From positions 27,535,534-27,599,533 of the forward strand of contig AP025055.1 in assembly GCA_036186865.1 (NCBI GenBank): a stretch of DNA of 64,000 nt. Direction: 5' to 3'. The position numbers and the translations under genes were made by a program. Of the stretch, positions 47,946-59,020 are shown in pieces. Position 1 is the first letter of the stretch, and every line of letters begins with the position of its first letter. The DNA is from Eustoma russellianum. Its lineage: Eukaryota > Streptophyta > Magnoliopsida > Gentianales > Gentianaceae. The notes beneath the pieces are model-generated. The model ran no database searches and was not told where the DNA came from. It was given only the letters and a program-made list of their open reading frames with translations.

Positions 47946-48300
47946 GTCATTGATGCTTTATAAATGTTTTTGAACCTCAAAGCTTCGAACAAAATAATAT
48001 TGTCCTTTTTTACAATGCTCTTTGTTTTCAAAAACATAACCTCGTAATTAGCATCACACAATTGACTTACACTTATCAAATGGAATTCTAGCCCACTAAC
48101 ATATAGAACATCACTAAGAGAGAAGGAATCATTACCCACAATATTGTCCTTTGATTTGGCTTTTGCTACCTCCAAAGTGGACAACTCCTCCATCTTGCAT
48201 AGTGAGTCTATGAAACAATCTTTTGTCTCCTGTCATATGGTTGGAACACCCACTGTCTATGACCCATTGGACCTTCTTGTCCTTGCCTTCTCCATTTAGT
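47946..48300 (-). pseudogene. Copia C protease
   Basis: On the minus strand, WVIDSGCSNHMTGDKRLF (catalytic DSG) lies at about 48220-48275, followed by MEELSTLEVAKAKSKDNIV and SLSDVLYVSGLEFHLISVSQ. In element A the same segment reads WVVDSGCSNYMTGDKSLF. A stop and a frame change occur near 48195. Confidence 0.8.
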
Positions 48301-49146
48301 GCTAGGGCCTACAAAAGAACCATATGACATCTGTACCCTTTTTGTTTTGGGTCCTTAAGGGTTAGTCACCTTCACTACACCCTTTGGCACCCACACAAGA
48401 TTTCTATTATTCTTAGCCTACAAACTCTTTCTACATGCCCTTTCTTATTACAATAAAAGCATGTGGGAGTGTGTTTTTGAGGGTAAGAATGTTTATCATG
48501 CTTATGCAACGGCACATTTCGTGAATCCCGTTTAGAGACGACATTCCTTGGAACCAAGGAAGTAACATTTCTCACGGATTCAACGGAAGGTTTTGACACC
48601 TTGGTTGAATTTACCTTTCTTTTAGGCTTGTGCCTTTGTTTCTTCAAGAAGGTCTTTGACTTCTTGAAGGATGATGCAGTTTGTTCAATAGACTTTTCCG
48701 TCTTAGGCAAATGTATGACGATAGATTTATTTTGTGGTTTCATGCTTGAAGTAGATGCATCTTTTACTACTTCGTTTTTGTTAGCATTTTCCCTTTGAGA
48801 TATTTTCTTTTTCCACAGGGTTTGATGAGAGCACTTAATTTATCAATAGTACTCAAGTGAATTTCTTGAGACTTTAGCAATTCATGCTTCTCTTCTAATG
48901 CTATCAAATGCATGGTCAAGAAGATATCATGCTCAACTTGCAATGCAATATGATTTACAAGTGTATCATTGTACTCATTTATGCATGCTTTAAAATCCTT
49001 TTTGACATGTTTATATTTAATTCAAGTAAATCGTTTTCTTGCACTAAGATATCCATTTCATCTTGCAATTTATAATGACAGGATTTAGTGCATACCTCCA
49101 TGTCATCTTCAATGGTCATGAGAGAATAGAACTCCTTATCAAGATC
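48301..49146 (-). pseudogene. Copia C gag, C-terminal half
   Basis: It begins at the D insertion with DLDKEFYSLMTIEDDME, continues through a leucine- and charge-rich stretch (likely coiled coil), then a basic region (KKSKTFLKKQRHKPKRKVNS) and the zinc knuckle CFYCNKKGHVERVC (about 48420-48461). The N-terminal half of gag, the PBS and the 5' LTR of C should lie beyond element D, outside the window. Frameshifts lie near 48750 and 49020. Confidence 0.8.
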
Positions 49147-52100
49147 TGTAGGATCTGCAAGGCACCACTAGAAGGGGGGGTTGAATAGTGGGTGCGGAAA
49201 ATGTGGTTTTTAAAATTGTTTTAAACCAAAAACCCAACTTCTGAATACAGTTTCTGTTTTCAGGAATAGTTTTGAAATGTTATGAAAACTAGGTTTCAGG
49301 TCTTCAAAAATTCTGAAATTTGGAAAGAATTTAGCCTCAGATGTTTTGAGTATCTCCTAAAAATTTCAGATTAAAATTAAACCTCTAACCCCTTGAAATT
49401 TTGTTGGTGGTCAGATTGCGCAAATCTGCCAAAAACGGTAGACTGATTTGAAAAATTAATTCCTATTTGTACATAACTCCAAATGCTCTAAAAATTTAAA
49501 TACTAACCCCTTATTAGTTATATTTAAATGGGTTGAAACAGTTTTGAAAAATGCTTTTGGGAAGTTAGTCAAATACGATCAAATTCTCAACCTTTGCAAG
49601 CCTGAAAATCAGACTGCACTAGTCTTAGAACTTTGGACGTTTGGATGACTTATACTTGTCCAAAAGGGTTGAAACTTGTGCCAAATTAACCTTAAGATGT
49701 GTGTCTATGATTATAGAAAGTTTCGTAATTTTTGAAATTCGTTTACTATTTTTACGAATGTGATCGAAAACAATAAACAGTGCTAAAACTGAGAGTAAGT
49801 GCTGAAAGTAAATGACACCAAGAATTTTATACAAGTTCGGTTATAAACAACCTACTCCAGTTTTCGAGGACACCTTCTTCAGTTAGCACTAATCACCAAA
49901 CACAAAATAACACCTTACCACAGGGTTGATGGAGTTACACACCAACTCCAATCCTTTACAAACCTTGTATGTGAATACAATTGTCACGAACACCACCACC
50001 TTGCAAGTGCAAGATTGATCACACCTTGATCAATCTTTTACAATGATAAAGAATATTTGGTGGACTATATGAAGCCTATTCAAGTATATGAATGTAAGTA
50101 CAATAGTCTTTTAGAGAGAAGAAACAAAGAGAGTGTAGAAGAGAAGGTGCTAAACGTTTTTGATCTTAGAATTTGCAAGACTTGTTCTTGTTTTTGTTTT
50201 GTCTCTTCTTCTCTTTTTATCTTGAGTTGGCCGCCCCCTTGGATGCTCTTCCCCTCTTGAAAATTATCTTCTAAGTCCTTGGAAGAATATAGGGCATCAT
50301 TGTGACATGTCTTTGCTTACTTGGCATCTCCTCATTGGATGATCATTAAGCTCTTGCTTACTTGGCACTCATTGATTGGTTGGATGTTGTCATCACTTGA
50401 TGACTAGACAAATCTGAGAATAACACTTAAAACATCTGCCAAAATCATCATAAAATTATTATCATAATTCACAAGATTATCACACAAAATTAGCCAGGCA
50501 ATTTTCTCCAAGAAGGAATGAAAATTTTGGCCATTAAGCTCTTGCACATGCTGAAATTTCAGCATGTGTAACATTCACCTTTTATTCAAAATATTGCCTA
50601 TTTTACATTGATTTAATCCAAGAAATCAAAGGATAATTCAATCACCATTTAGTATACAATATTCTTATCATTTATGGAATAACAATTGGACAACAATGAG
50701 GCCAAAATTTCGGCCACTATACATCCACACATGCTGAAATTTTCAGCATGTGTGATATTCAAAAATATCACCACTTTAATTCCATAACTTATTCGAAATA
50801 CTTCTATACAATCTCCCAATTAATTCACTTAATTCAAGAAGTAAAATATTGCTCATAATGTTGATAAAATCGGCCAGCCTTTATACACATGCTGAAATTT
50901 TCAGCATGTGTTACAAATGTGACATAAGTTTGAAATGTTACCTTGTGTAGCTCCTTCCTTTATGTCATCAACATTGTATGGTTCATTCTTGACCAATCAA
51001 TATGCCAACAATTCTCCACATATGCTCCAACTCAGCTGGAATAGGCGTGTGACATGGTTGTGCATGTGCTGAATTTTATTTTTGCGAACTTTGTAAAATA
51101 GTGCACATTTAATTATACACACATGGTATATTCCAATCAGCCCTTAATTGAATTTTCTAGAACACTTTGAGATGTATGAAATATGTAAAAAGTGTCTAGA
51201 TACATGTTATATGATATGCCAAAAAACGTTCCATGTGTCGTGTACGTAGAAGACCGAATTTTCGACGTTTATCGATTACCCGATTTTTCTCTAATTAAAT
51301 TCCACTTTTTTCACATGTTATATATATTATGTTACACATAATATACATAAATTAAACGTTAATATTCAGCACTTAGCTGATCTTAAAGTGGCGCCTAAAC
51401 CATGTGACAAAATTGAAATTGGAATCTCCACAATTTGGCCTTAATGTGGGGTGATTTGTGTGTGCCACTATGGAATGATTTTATGGCTGCACATACCATG
51501 TAAGCCACGAAATTTATGGCTATTTTTGAAGTGTAGGGGCTGGCCATCTATTTATGGCAAGTACGTGATACGTTGGCGAAGTTTCGGTATTCGCCCGATA
51601 CGACAATTTTCGGTTTAGAACCTTTTAACATGTCGTAATTAATTTGTCATCACCATTACTTATATCATATGATATAAGACCTAAATATACTCATAAATAT
51701 GAGTTAAGTATAGTGGTGTGACGTTAACGTACGTACGTAAAATATATAAAGTGTCGGTAGTACGTTGGAATATATGTGTATGTGCCTTTTTTCAAAAAAT
51801 CTGAAAATATATAAAAATATATATAAATATGCGTGTAATAAGTGTGGAGAGGAGAGGGAGAACTTTCCATTCTTCAACTTGTTGCCTTTGTGCCTTTTCC
51901 AAATATTGCTTCCTTTAATGAACTACTTAGTTTAATTAACTAAGTACTTCACTTAATGAACTAGTTTAGTTCATTAATGGTGGCACCTAAAAATAGTTCA
52001 AACACAACAAATGTTTGTCATTTGATGTAAGTTTTAAAGCTTCATGGCTCGTTAGTACGACAACATTATATATGAACTATATAAGGCAAGTTTTATGCAA

Positions 52101-52159
52101 TATGTCATGCACGTTTAAATCATGTGTTTTGAAATCACTCAAACCCCCTTTTTCTCTAC
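49147..52159 (-). repeat. 3' LTR of copia D
   Basis: A 3013-bp LTR from TGTAGGATCTGC to TTTTCTCTACA (plus view). The first 1 kb matches the 5' LTR at 63004-64000 closely. U3 carries three CATGCTGAAATTTCAGCATG-type palindromes (50545-50568 perfect, 50726-50754, 50885-50911). Confidence 0.93.
50545..50911. repeat. Palindrome series in U3 of copia D
   Basis: Three inverted repeats with 12- to 14-bp arms around CATGCTGAAA / TTTCAGCATG, spaced by about 160-180 bp. The first is a perfect 24-bp palindrome; the others have a 1-nt spacer. Copies also occur in F (33655-34007) and S (about 15735-15765). Confidence 0.9.
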
Positions 52160-52356
52160 AATCTCCACCTTTTGATGATTTTCAGAATAACCTACATTCA
52201 TGATTTAAATCTTATCGCTCCCCTTCAATCATGCATAAATTCAAATTTTGAATTTCAAATTTCAAATCGCTCCCCCTTAATTTATGCAATCAGTTTCTCT
52301 CTCCCCCTTTATTTTGGAAAGTCAATCAAAATATGCATGTAAATATGGAAAGATAA
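52160..52356 (-). other. Polypurine tract and 3' untranslated stretch of copia D
   Basis: The complement of the tract, atctccaccttttg, abuts the LTR end at 52160, and further ctccccttc / tctctccccc blocks follow before the RNase H stop at 52357. The same arrangement is found in F (35304-35561). Confidence 0.8.
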
Positions 52357-52953
52357 TCAAATCAAATCAGCAGAAATCATGCCTAATTTAGAACGAAAAT
52401 TTTTGTACGTGGCTTGATTTAAGGCTTTAGTGAAGATATCCGCTACTTGTGCCTCTGTGCGTATGTGTATGACAATGTCACCATTATTTACGTGATCACG
52501 AAGAAAATGATAGCGTACTTCTATATGCTTGGCCTTAGGGTGTAACACGGGGTTCTTAGATAGGTTGATTGCACTCATACTATCACAATATATAGGAATT
52601 TTATTTACGGTAATTCCAAAGTCCGAAAGTTGTTGTTTTATCCATAGCAATTGTGTGCAACAAAGACTAAGTGCCATGTACTCAGCTTCAGTAACGGATA
52701 AAGCTACGATTGCTTGCTTTTTGGAAAACCATGAAATGAGGGAGTTTCCTATAAATTGACAAGTGTCACTAGTGCTTTTTCTATCTACCTTACATCCACC
52801 ATAATCAGCGTCAGTGTAGGCATGCAAATTAAAGTCACAATCTTTATCATACCAAATGCCTAAGGTGGGTGTGTGCTTAATATATCGGAATATTCTTTTC
52901 ACCCCATTAAAGTGAGACATATTGGTTGACTTTGAAAACGTGCACACATACAT
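52357..52953 (-). pseudogene. Copia D RNase H
   Basis: One open frame of 198 codons with MSHFNGVKRIFRYIKHTPTL, YTDADYGGCKVDRKSTSDTC, LSVTEAEYMALSLCC, YCDSMSAINLSKNPVLHPKA, HIEVRYHFLRDHVN and QVADIFTKALNQ, ending with a stop at 52357 after LGMISADLI. The acidic residues of RNase H are retained. A frame change at about 52900-52950 separates it from reverse transcriptase. Confidence 0.9.
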
Positions 52954-53786
52954 ACACTGAACATGATATCAGGCCTACTAGCAGTAAGATATAGCAACGA
53001 GCCAATCATAGATCTATATAAGGCATTATTAAAATCCTTACCATGTTCATCTTTATCTAATTTAGTAGTGACACTCATAGGGGTGGGAGATGGTTTTAAA
53101 TTCTCAAAATTGAACTTTTTAATCATATCATTTACATATTTAGCTTGGCTTATGTAAATACCTTTACTTGTTTGTTTAATCTGCAAGCCAAGAAAGTAGT
53201 TCAATTCGCCAACCATAGACATTTCAAATTCGGATTTCATGCAATTTTCAAAATCTTCAATAAGTTTATGAGAGGTAGAGCCGAAAATAATGTCATCAAC
53301 GTAAATTTGAATAATAAGTAAATCTGATTTATCTTGTTTCAAAAATAATGCACTATCTATAGTGCCTTGTTTAAAACCATTTTCTAAAAGGAAAGTAGCA
53401 AAACGATCATACTATACTCTAGGTGCTTGCTTTAGTCCGTATAGTGCCTTCTTTAGTTTGTACACGTGATCGGGATGTTTCAAATCTTCAAAACCGGGTG
53501 GTTGTTTCACGTATACCTCTTCTTGTATAAATCCATTTAAGAATGCACTTTTCACGTCCATTTGATAAAGTTTAAAATCTTTCATGCAAGCAATGGCAAG
53601 TAAAAGTCGTATAGCTTCTAAACGTGCTACGGGTGCAAATGTTTCATCACAATCAATTCCTTCTTCTTGATTATAGCCTTGTGCCACAAGTCTAGCTTTA
53701 TTTCTAACAACTTTTCCTTCTTCATTCATTTTATTTCTAAACACCCACTTTGTGCCTATTATGGTCTTATCTTGTGGTCGTGGCAC
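52899..53786 (-). pseudogene. Copia D reverse transcriptase
   Basis: KTIIGTKWVFRNKMNEEGK, NKARLVAQGYNQEEGIDCDE, TFAPVARLEAIRLLLAIACM, LYQMDVKSAFLNGFIQEEVY and LKKALYGLKQAPRV-stop (53412), then, in the next block, IIQIYVDDIIFGSTS with intact YVDD (53292-53303), ELNYFLGLQIKQTSKGIYIS and SLLYLTASRPDIMFSVCMCA. The stop after APRV replaces the usual Trp codon (W to TAG/TGA type change). It is otherwise well preserved. Confidence 0.92.
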
Positions 53787-53792
53787 TAAATC

Positions 53793-54284
53793 TCATACGT
53801 CATTTCTAACAAATTGATTAAGCTCATCATGCATAGCATCAATCCAAGATGAATCACTCAAAGCATCATGCACATTTTTGGGTTCAATTTCAGAAATCAT
53901 AGCATGAAATTGATTTATTGCATCCAAAGTTACTCTTCTACGTGGTCGCACTCCGTGAGTGATATCGCCTATAATGAGATCATGTGGGTGATCTCTATGC
54001 CATCTTGGTTGATTATTTTCTATGTTCTCATACATTTCTTAGTGATCATGCATTTCTAGTGTATCATGCATATTAAACGTGCCATCATCATCATTCAATA
54101 CGGGTTTCAATTCAAAATCATCATCATATTCTTTATCCTTATCAATCTCACCTAATTCATTAAACTTCACATGAATAGATTCTATAATTTGTCTAGTGAG
54201 AGGATCATAACATCTATATGCTTTTGAATTTACAGAATATCCAACAAAGATGTATTCAATTGATTTAGATTCAAATTTATCCAA
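53793..54284 (-). pseudogene. Copia D linker between integrase and reverse transcriptase
   Basis: The frame 54284-54039 carries the integrase tail YIFVGYSVNSKAYRCYDPLT and IIESIHVKFNELGEIDKDKE, then an acidic linker. The frame 54035-53793 has HPHDLIIGDITHGVRPRRRV and HDALSDSSWIDAMHDELNQF, which leads into reverse transcriptase. A stop near 54036 and a frame change near 53790 break it. Confidence 0.85.
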
Positions 54285-54317
54285 ATTGTCTTTTGTATTT
54301 AAAACAAAACATTTGCA

Positions 54318-55078
54318 TCAAAACACATGAAAATAGTAAATTTTAGGCATGCGGTCATTTAATATCTCATAAGGCATCTTATTTATTTTCTTTCTAATGG
54401 ATAAGCGATTTACTATGTAGCATGCACAGTTTACGGCTTCCGCCCACAAAAATCTAGGCAATTTATTTTCGCACAACATAGTCCTAGAAATTTCTTGTAA
54501 TGTCATATTCTTTCTTTCTACTACTCCATTTAATTGTGGAGTTCTAGGTGGCGAAAACTCGTGTTTAAGTCTTTTTTCTTTGCAAAATGAAATCATGTCC
54601 TTGTTTTTGAATTCACCACCTCTATCGCTTCTTATCTTTTTCACATTGACACCGTATTGATTTTCAAGTTGTTTTATTAATTTCGCAATCTCAATGGCAC
54701 TATCATCCTTATGTGCAAGAAACAAAGTCCAAGTATAACGAAAGAAAAATCATCAACAATCACACAAGCATAGTGACGTCCACCAAGACTCGTAGTGCGA
54801 CTAGGACCAAACAAATCAATGTGTAGTAATTCTAAAATTCTAGTCGTGCTTATTTCATTTTTAGGTTTTAGTGACTCGCGTGTTTGTTTGCCTTTTATAC
54901 AAGATTCACACAACTGAAAGTTGTCTAAATCAAGTGTAGGCAATCCTCGTATTAGGTTCTTTCGTTGGAGTTTTTCTAGTGTAGAAATGCCAATATGTCC
55001 TAAACGTCTATGCCACAAATTTACATTAGGTTCATTTGACATGAAACACTTAACCTTAGCGTCTAACATATCATCCAT
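54318..55078 (-). pseudogene. Copia D integrase
   Basis: Zinc domain: LWHRRLGHIGISTLEKLQ and LCESCIKGKQTRESL. First Asp in LLHIDLFGPSRT, then VIVDDFS; second Asp in KKIRSDRGGEFKNKDM; Glu in QLNGVVERKNMTLQEISRTM. All three catalytic residues are present. A frameshift between 54677 and 54725 breaks the TWVLFLAHK strand, and another change near 54315 breaks the C-terminal part. Confidence 0.9.
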
Positions 55079-55140
55079 AGAAAGCGTAAAAATGTTTCCT
55101 TCCTGTTTTCCTTTTAAGACTGTTTCTCTATTTTTATTTA

Positions 55141-55437
55141 TTATATTGCAATATGGGTGACATCAAAACCATTGTCAATGAATTGCGAAATGCTAAGAAG
55201 ATTATAAGATAAGTTGCTTACCAAAAAGACGTTTGAGATTTGAAGAGTGCTTGGGTTTCCAATTGTACCTTTTCCGATGATCTTGCCTTCGTTGTTGTCT
55301 CCAAAGGTCACGGATATGCCTTTTGTGACCTTCTTTAATTTCGTGAATAGGCTTGGGTCACCCGTCATGTGCCTCGAGTAACCACTGTCAAGGAACCATT
55401 TGATTGATGTATCTTTTGATGTGTGGGTTCCCTGCAA
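55141..55437 (-). pseudogene. Copia D aspartic protease
   Basis: IKWFLDSGYSRHMTGDPSLF contains the catalytic DSG (the next residue is Tyr where Cys is usual), followed by ISVTFGDNNEGKIIGKGTIG and SNVFLVSNLSYNLLSISQFI. The frame ends at 55141 and the integrase starts in another frame at 55078. Confidence 0.88.
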
Positions 55438-55608
55438 TGTGCAAAAATAATTTAGGTACCCTTTTCACCTTTTAGTAAAAGTACCTTTTGGTACCTATAC
55501 TTGGGTGATCCTTCTCGGTCTAGCAAATGGCAAGAATGTAGATGAAGGTGCAATGTAGTAGACATGTGGTGAGTGCACTTTGGGCCTTTGGCCAAGAACT
55601 CCTTTATA

Positions 55609-56798
55609 CTAATTATATGTAGGACGTTTTTGATATGTCCTTGTGTTAGTGTGCATAGTGCGTGATCTAGATGGATAAAATGAATGTCGTGTATGCATCA
55701 CTTGTTTCTTCTCATATCTATATGGCACAAAATTGTATTTCGCATGATATGAGGAAGAAGTAAAGCGAGAGGAGGGTAGAGGGGGTCTTTGCGTCATCTT
55801 AGACACCGTTTTTGGTTTTGGGGGTTGGTTTAATGGATACTTCATTTGTTTCAATGTATCCTAAACCTGTTTTATCACTATCATGCTTTTGTGATAAGAC
55901 AATACGCCCTAGCATGTTAGATCCCGTATCAAACTGTTTCATCATTTTCTCTAAGTCTGTATTCCTTGATTTCAAACTTGAAATCTCGGATTTCATTTCA
56001 TTATTTTGCGTGGTCAATGATGAGATCTCTGTCTTTAATGCAGTAATGATGCATGATGACTCTTCCTTTGAATCGTTTAATTGAGCGACAAGATTCTCGT
56101 TAGAAGATTCTAACAGTTTCTTGTCTTCAATTAATCGCTTCTTTTCTTTCGCGAGAGTCTTAGTAAATTTATGCAATTCTAAGTACTGACTAAAAAGATC
56201 ATCATAAGAAGGCTCAGAGTCAGAATCAGAGTCAGATGATACCTCGTTTGATGCTTTGGACACAAAGCATACTTGTGCAGTCTCCTCTTCTGTTTCAGTC
56301 TCGAAATCCGATGTATCACTCCAAGTGGAGGCTTTGAGAGCTCGTTTCCTTTGCTTAGGTTCTGAGACGAGTCTATTCTTGTTCGATCCTTGTCAGGGTA
56401 TTTATTTGTTTGCTTGTCTTTATTAGGGCAGTCATATGATAGATGTCCAAGTTTACCGCATTCATAACATTTAACATCCTTATCATTTGTCTTGTTCTTA
56501 TTTCTTTTAGTCGAAGTGGCCTTAGTTTTATTTCAAAACGACTTTCTCATGAATTTTCTTAAGCCTTTAGCCAATAAAATTAAGTCATCGTTATCTGATT
56601 CAGAATCACTATCCTCTACGTCATCGGAAGAAGTAGAGACGTATTCATTTGATTTAAATGCAATAGCTTTACCTTGTTTTGATGATTCTGATTTCCTTAT
56701 GGTGAGTTTGTTCTCATAAACATTAAGTAATTCAATTAATTCTTCCATCTTAATTGACTTGGTTTCTTTGCTTTCTTCTATTGCCGTTACTTTAGGGT
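55609..56798 (-). pseudogene. Copia D gag, middle and C-terminal part
   Basis: It continues gag after the H insertion: the sequence joins EW-EP to KVTAIEES across the H ends. The zinc knuckle CYECGKLGHLSYDC is at about 56427-56470. Next is an acidic start (ASNEVSSDSDSDSEPSYDDL) and a long coiled coil (residues about 35-115 of the 56263-55799 frame: KEKKRLIEDKKLLESSNENL, TEISSLTTQNNEMKSEISSL). A basic, Ser/Tyr-rich tail (55854-55609) leads to the protease. Frame breaks lie near 56530, 56380 and 55830. Confidence 0.85.
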
Positions 56799-57737
56799 TG
56801 ATGAAGCCGGATCTTCACCAAGGGTCTAGATAACCTCAATTCAGCTCCGTCAGTTGACGTAAAGAATTTGTCAACTGGAATTGAAAATGTGTAGCTGGAA
56901 TAACGTCAAATATCCTACACAAGTAAGCACATGTCAGAGGTCCCGGGGGGTTGGCCCCAGGAAAAACCCTCCGACGCTCAAGTCAGTTTGGGCCATATCT
57001 CATTGAGTTTATGATGTAAAAGGGTGAATTCGGATTTTCTCACAGTGTTTGCCGAGGAGCAGGGTGTATGTGTATGTTGTAAAGTCTAGTCCCTTTCCTT
57101 TGTCTTGGTCTCCTTACCTTTATAGATCTTTTTCCCAATCTAAAACTCTAATGATAGCTTGGACAAGACGCTTTGTTTAGGGCAGAAAGCCTAAGGCATA
57201 ATAGGTTTGCTGATGTGATCAATAGGTCGACTGATGTGATCAATAGGTCGGCCTGGTTGATGTAACTGATAGACCGGCTGTTGTGACCTTGGCGTGTTCA
57301 GGAAGACCAAACAGCTGTAGTCGATATATTGGAGAAGTATCTCCGTTTGAGGGTCCCATGAAGTATTATCGTAATGGGTTCATTTTGCTGTGGTACACAG
57401 TTGTCTTCTGCTGAAGTGCATGACCTGCTGTGGTACACAGCTGAACCTTGCCGAAGTGCGTGACTTGGCCTTTCCGAAATGCATGACTAAGCATTGCCTA
57501 AATGAGGTAATCCGAAGTGCAGCATTTGAACATATACTGAAGTTAATGCCGAGATGCAAACCTTAATAGATTCTTCGATGTTATAAGGGTGTCGTGTTCC
57601 CCTACTGAGGTGCTGCTGAGGCCAGACAGCAATTCTTAAGCACTGACCCGCTGAACTGCAGTACTTTGTATACTGGGCTATTAGGATTAAACCGTTGACT
57701 GTTATTGACTAACTGACGATCTGGTCATGGTTTATCA
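56799..57737 (-). repeat. 3' LTR of element H
   Basis: It starts TGATGAAGCCGG and ends GGTTTATCA (plus view). It contains a direct repeat of ctgatgtgatcaataggtcg (about 57212-57251) and several gaagtgc(g)tgac motifs in the U3 part (57410-57530). It is nearly identical to 61436-62373. Confidence 0.94.
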
Positions 57738-57748
57738 TTTGCCCCCAG
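57738..57748 (-). other. Polypurine tract of element H
   Basis: On the minus strand, CTGGGGGCAAA is followed directly by the LTR start TGATAAACC. G-rich tracts of this kind are typical for plant gypsy and LARD elements. Confidence 0.88.
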
Positions 57749-59020
57749 ATTTTGTGTGGCTGAGCTGAACTGCGAAGGCGGACAAATCTTGTTCTCATGA
57801 CGTGGCAAATCTTCATTAATTACATGGTTATCCCTTTATTTATGCAATAGCTCCCGCCTTTGACGTAAGCGATAGTTTCGATGCTCTGTTATTGCTTTTT
57901 CGGCGATTCCACTTCCCGAGAGGGGGAAATGCATGCACTTCTGCCTTTTCAAATTTCGAATTTCAAACGAAAAAGGGGGCCTTTTTTCGTTCCTCTGCCT
58001 ATAAATAGAGGTGCTTTCCTTTCCTCATTCTTCATTCTCCATTTAAGCTTCCCATCCTTGATGCCTATCTTGGTGTTTCATAACATTCTTCCTTTCCCCC
58101 CAATCCTTTATCTCTATGTAAACATTTTCGAAATATGCACATCCTTTCGTGCCTCAAGAATCTGGAAAATACCTGTGAGACTCAGTCCTTTCATAAAGAA
58201 TTTGGTTCTGACGGGAACAATCTTTCTTCGTGGAGATGGTTCCTTTCCAGCAATCCTTTTTTAGTTATCGTCGTATCTCCTGCTTTAGCGCCTCTGTCAT
58301 TTCATGACAGGGATTCTCCTTCAACACATCCCCTTCCAGCAAAGGTTTCACTTTGCTGTTTTGTAATCGCAAAATCCCTCTTCTTCCAGTGAAGCAGGGA
58401 ACAATTGCGATTACATTCTTCGCAGGCCATCTTCAAGGCATGGTAGCAGTGAAGCAAGGGCGGCAACAATGCTGCAAAATTTTGTTCTGCCATGTAACCA
58501 TATAGGGGACGATTGCCAAGAAGTCTACCTAGATCTGGATAAGGATCATTCGCTGCTCTTCGTAATCCAAGTTTGAGGCTGTATCCAGATTACTGAGTTT
58601 TTGAAGCAGAGGAGAAAAGATTTTCGTAGTAGAATAGGATTTTTCCTTGTAAACAGTTTGTAGTTGTAATAGATTTCATACTCAATGAAAGTCTATTTTC
58701 GAATTTTGCTTTCTGACTTCTTCTAGCTTTTCAATCTTTTGAAGTTCAACTTGTTCTTTTTCTGTTGACGGCGAGTGTTGACCTTCTATTCTACGAAATT
58801 CTTTCATTTGCTTTCTGCAAATATTTGTCTTCAACTTGCCCTACGGTTATAGTTTGCAAGTATTTGTCTTCATCTTTGCCATAAGAGTATCTCTTGTATG
58901 CTGATTCCTTTATCAAAGTATCAAGCTCCAGCTTTTATACTTGGCTTTTCAGCTTGGCGGAGTTGGAATATTGGCAAACTTGTCCTATTGTTAAGATTTT
59001 GCCGAACCCCTTAATTCTGT
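57749..59020. promoter_or_regulatory. Non-coding interior of H with a plus-strand promoter-like motif
   Basis: On the plus strand, opposite to the element, is TATAAATA (58000-58007) in the context GCCTATAAATAGAGG, followed by a C/T-rich start-like stretch (58015-58045). Upstream are CCCGCCTTTGACGTAAG-type sequences (57846-57866) that resemble plant promoter elements. Possible products have no recognisable domain. The function is inference only; a convergent antisense promoter or the relic of another LTR are both possible. Confidence 0.4.

Larger units (their letters stand above)
17209..49146 (-). mobile_element. Copia element C, host for gypsy G and copia D
   Basis: A minus-strand copia related to A. 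Its own sequence is 17209-20144 and 44214-49146: a 3' LTR, the accessory ORF (cut by G), a U3-like array, RNase H, reverse transcriptase, integrase, protease and the C-terminal half of gag. D then interrupts gag at 49146, and the rest should reappear beyond the right edge of the window. The order and sequence match element A across both breaks, which supports the joined reading. Confidence 0.9.

Noticed and set aside
57881..58392. Plus-strand ORFs after the TATA motif in element H
   Set aside because: The frames overlap, show no known domain, and look like translated non-coding sequence. Only the promoter-like motif was retained as a finding.
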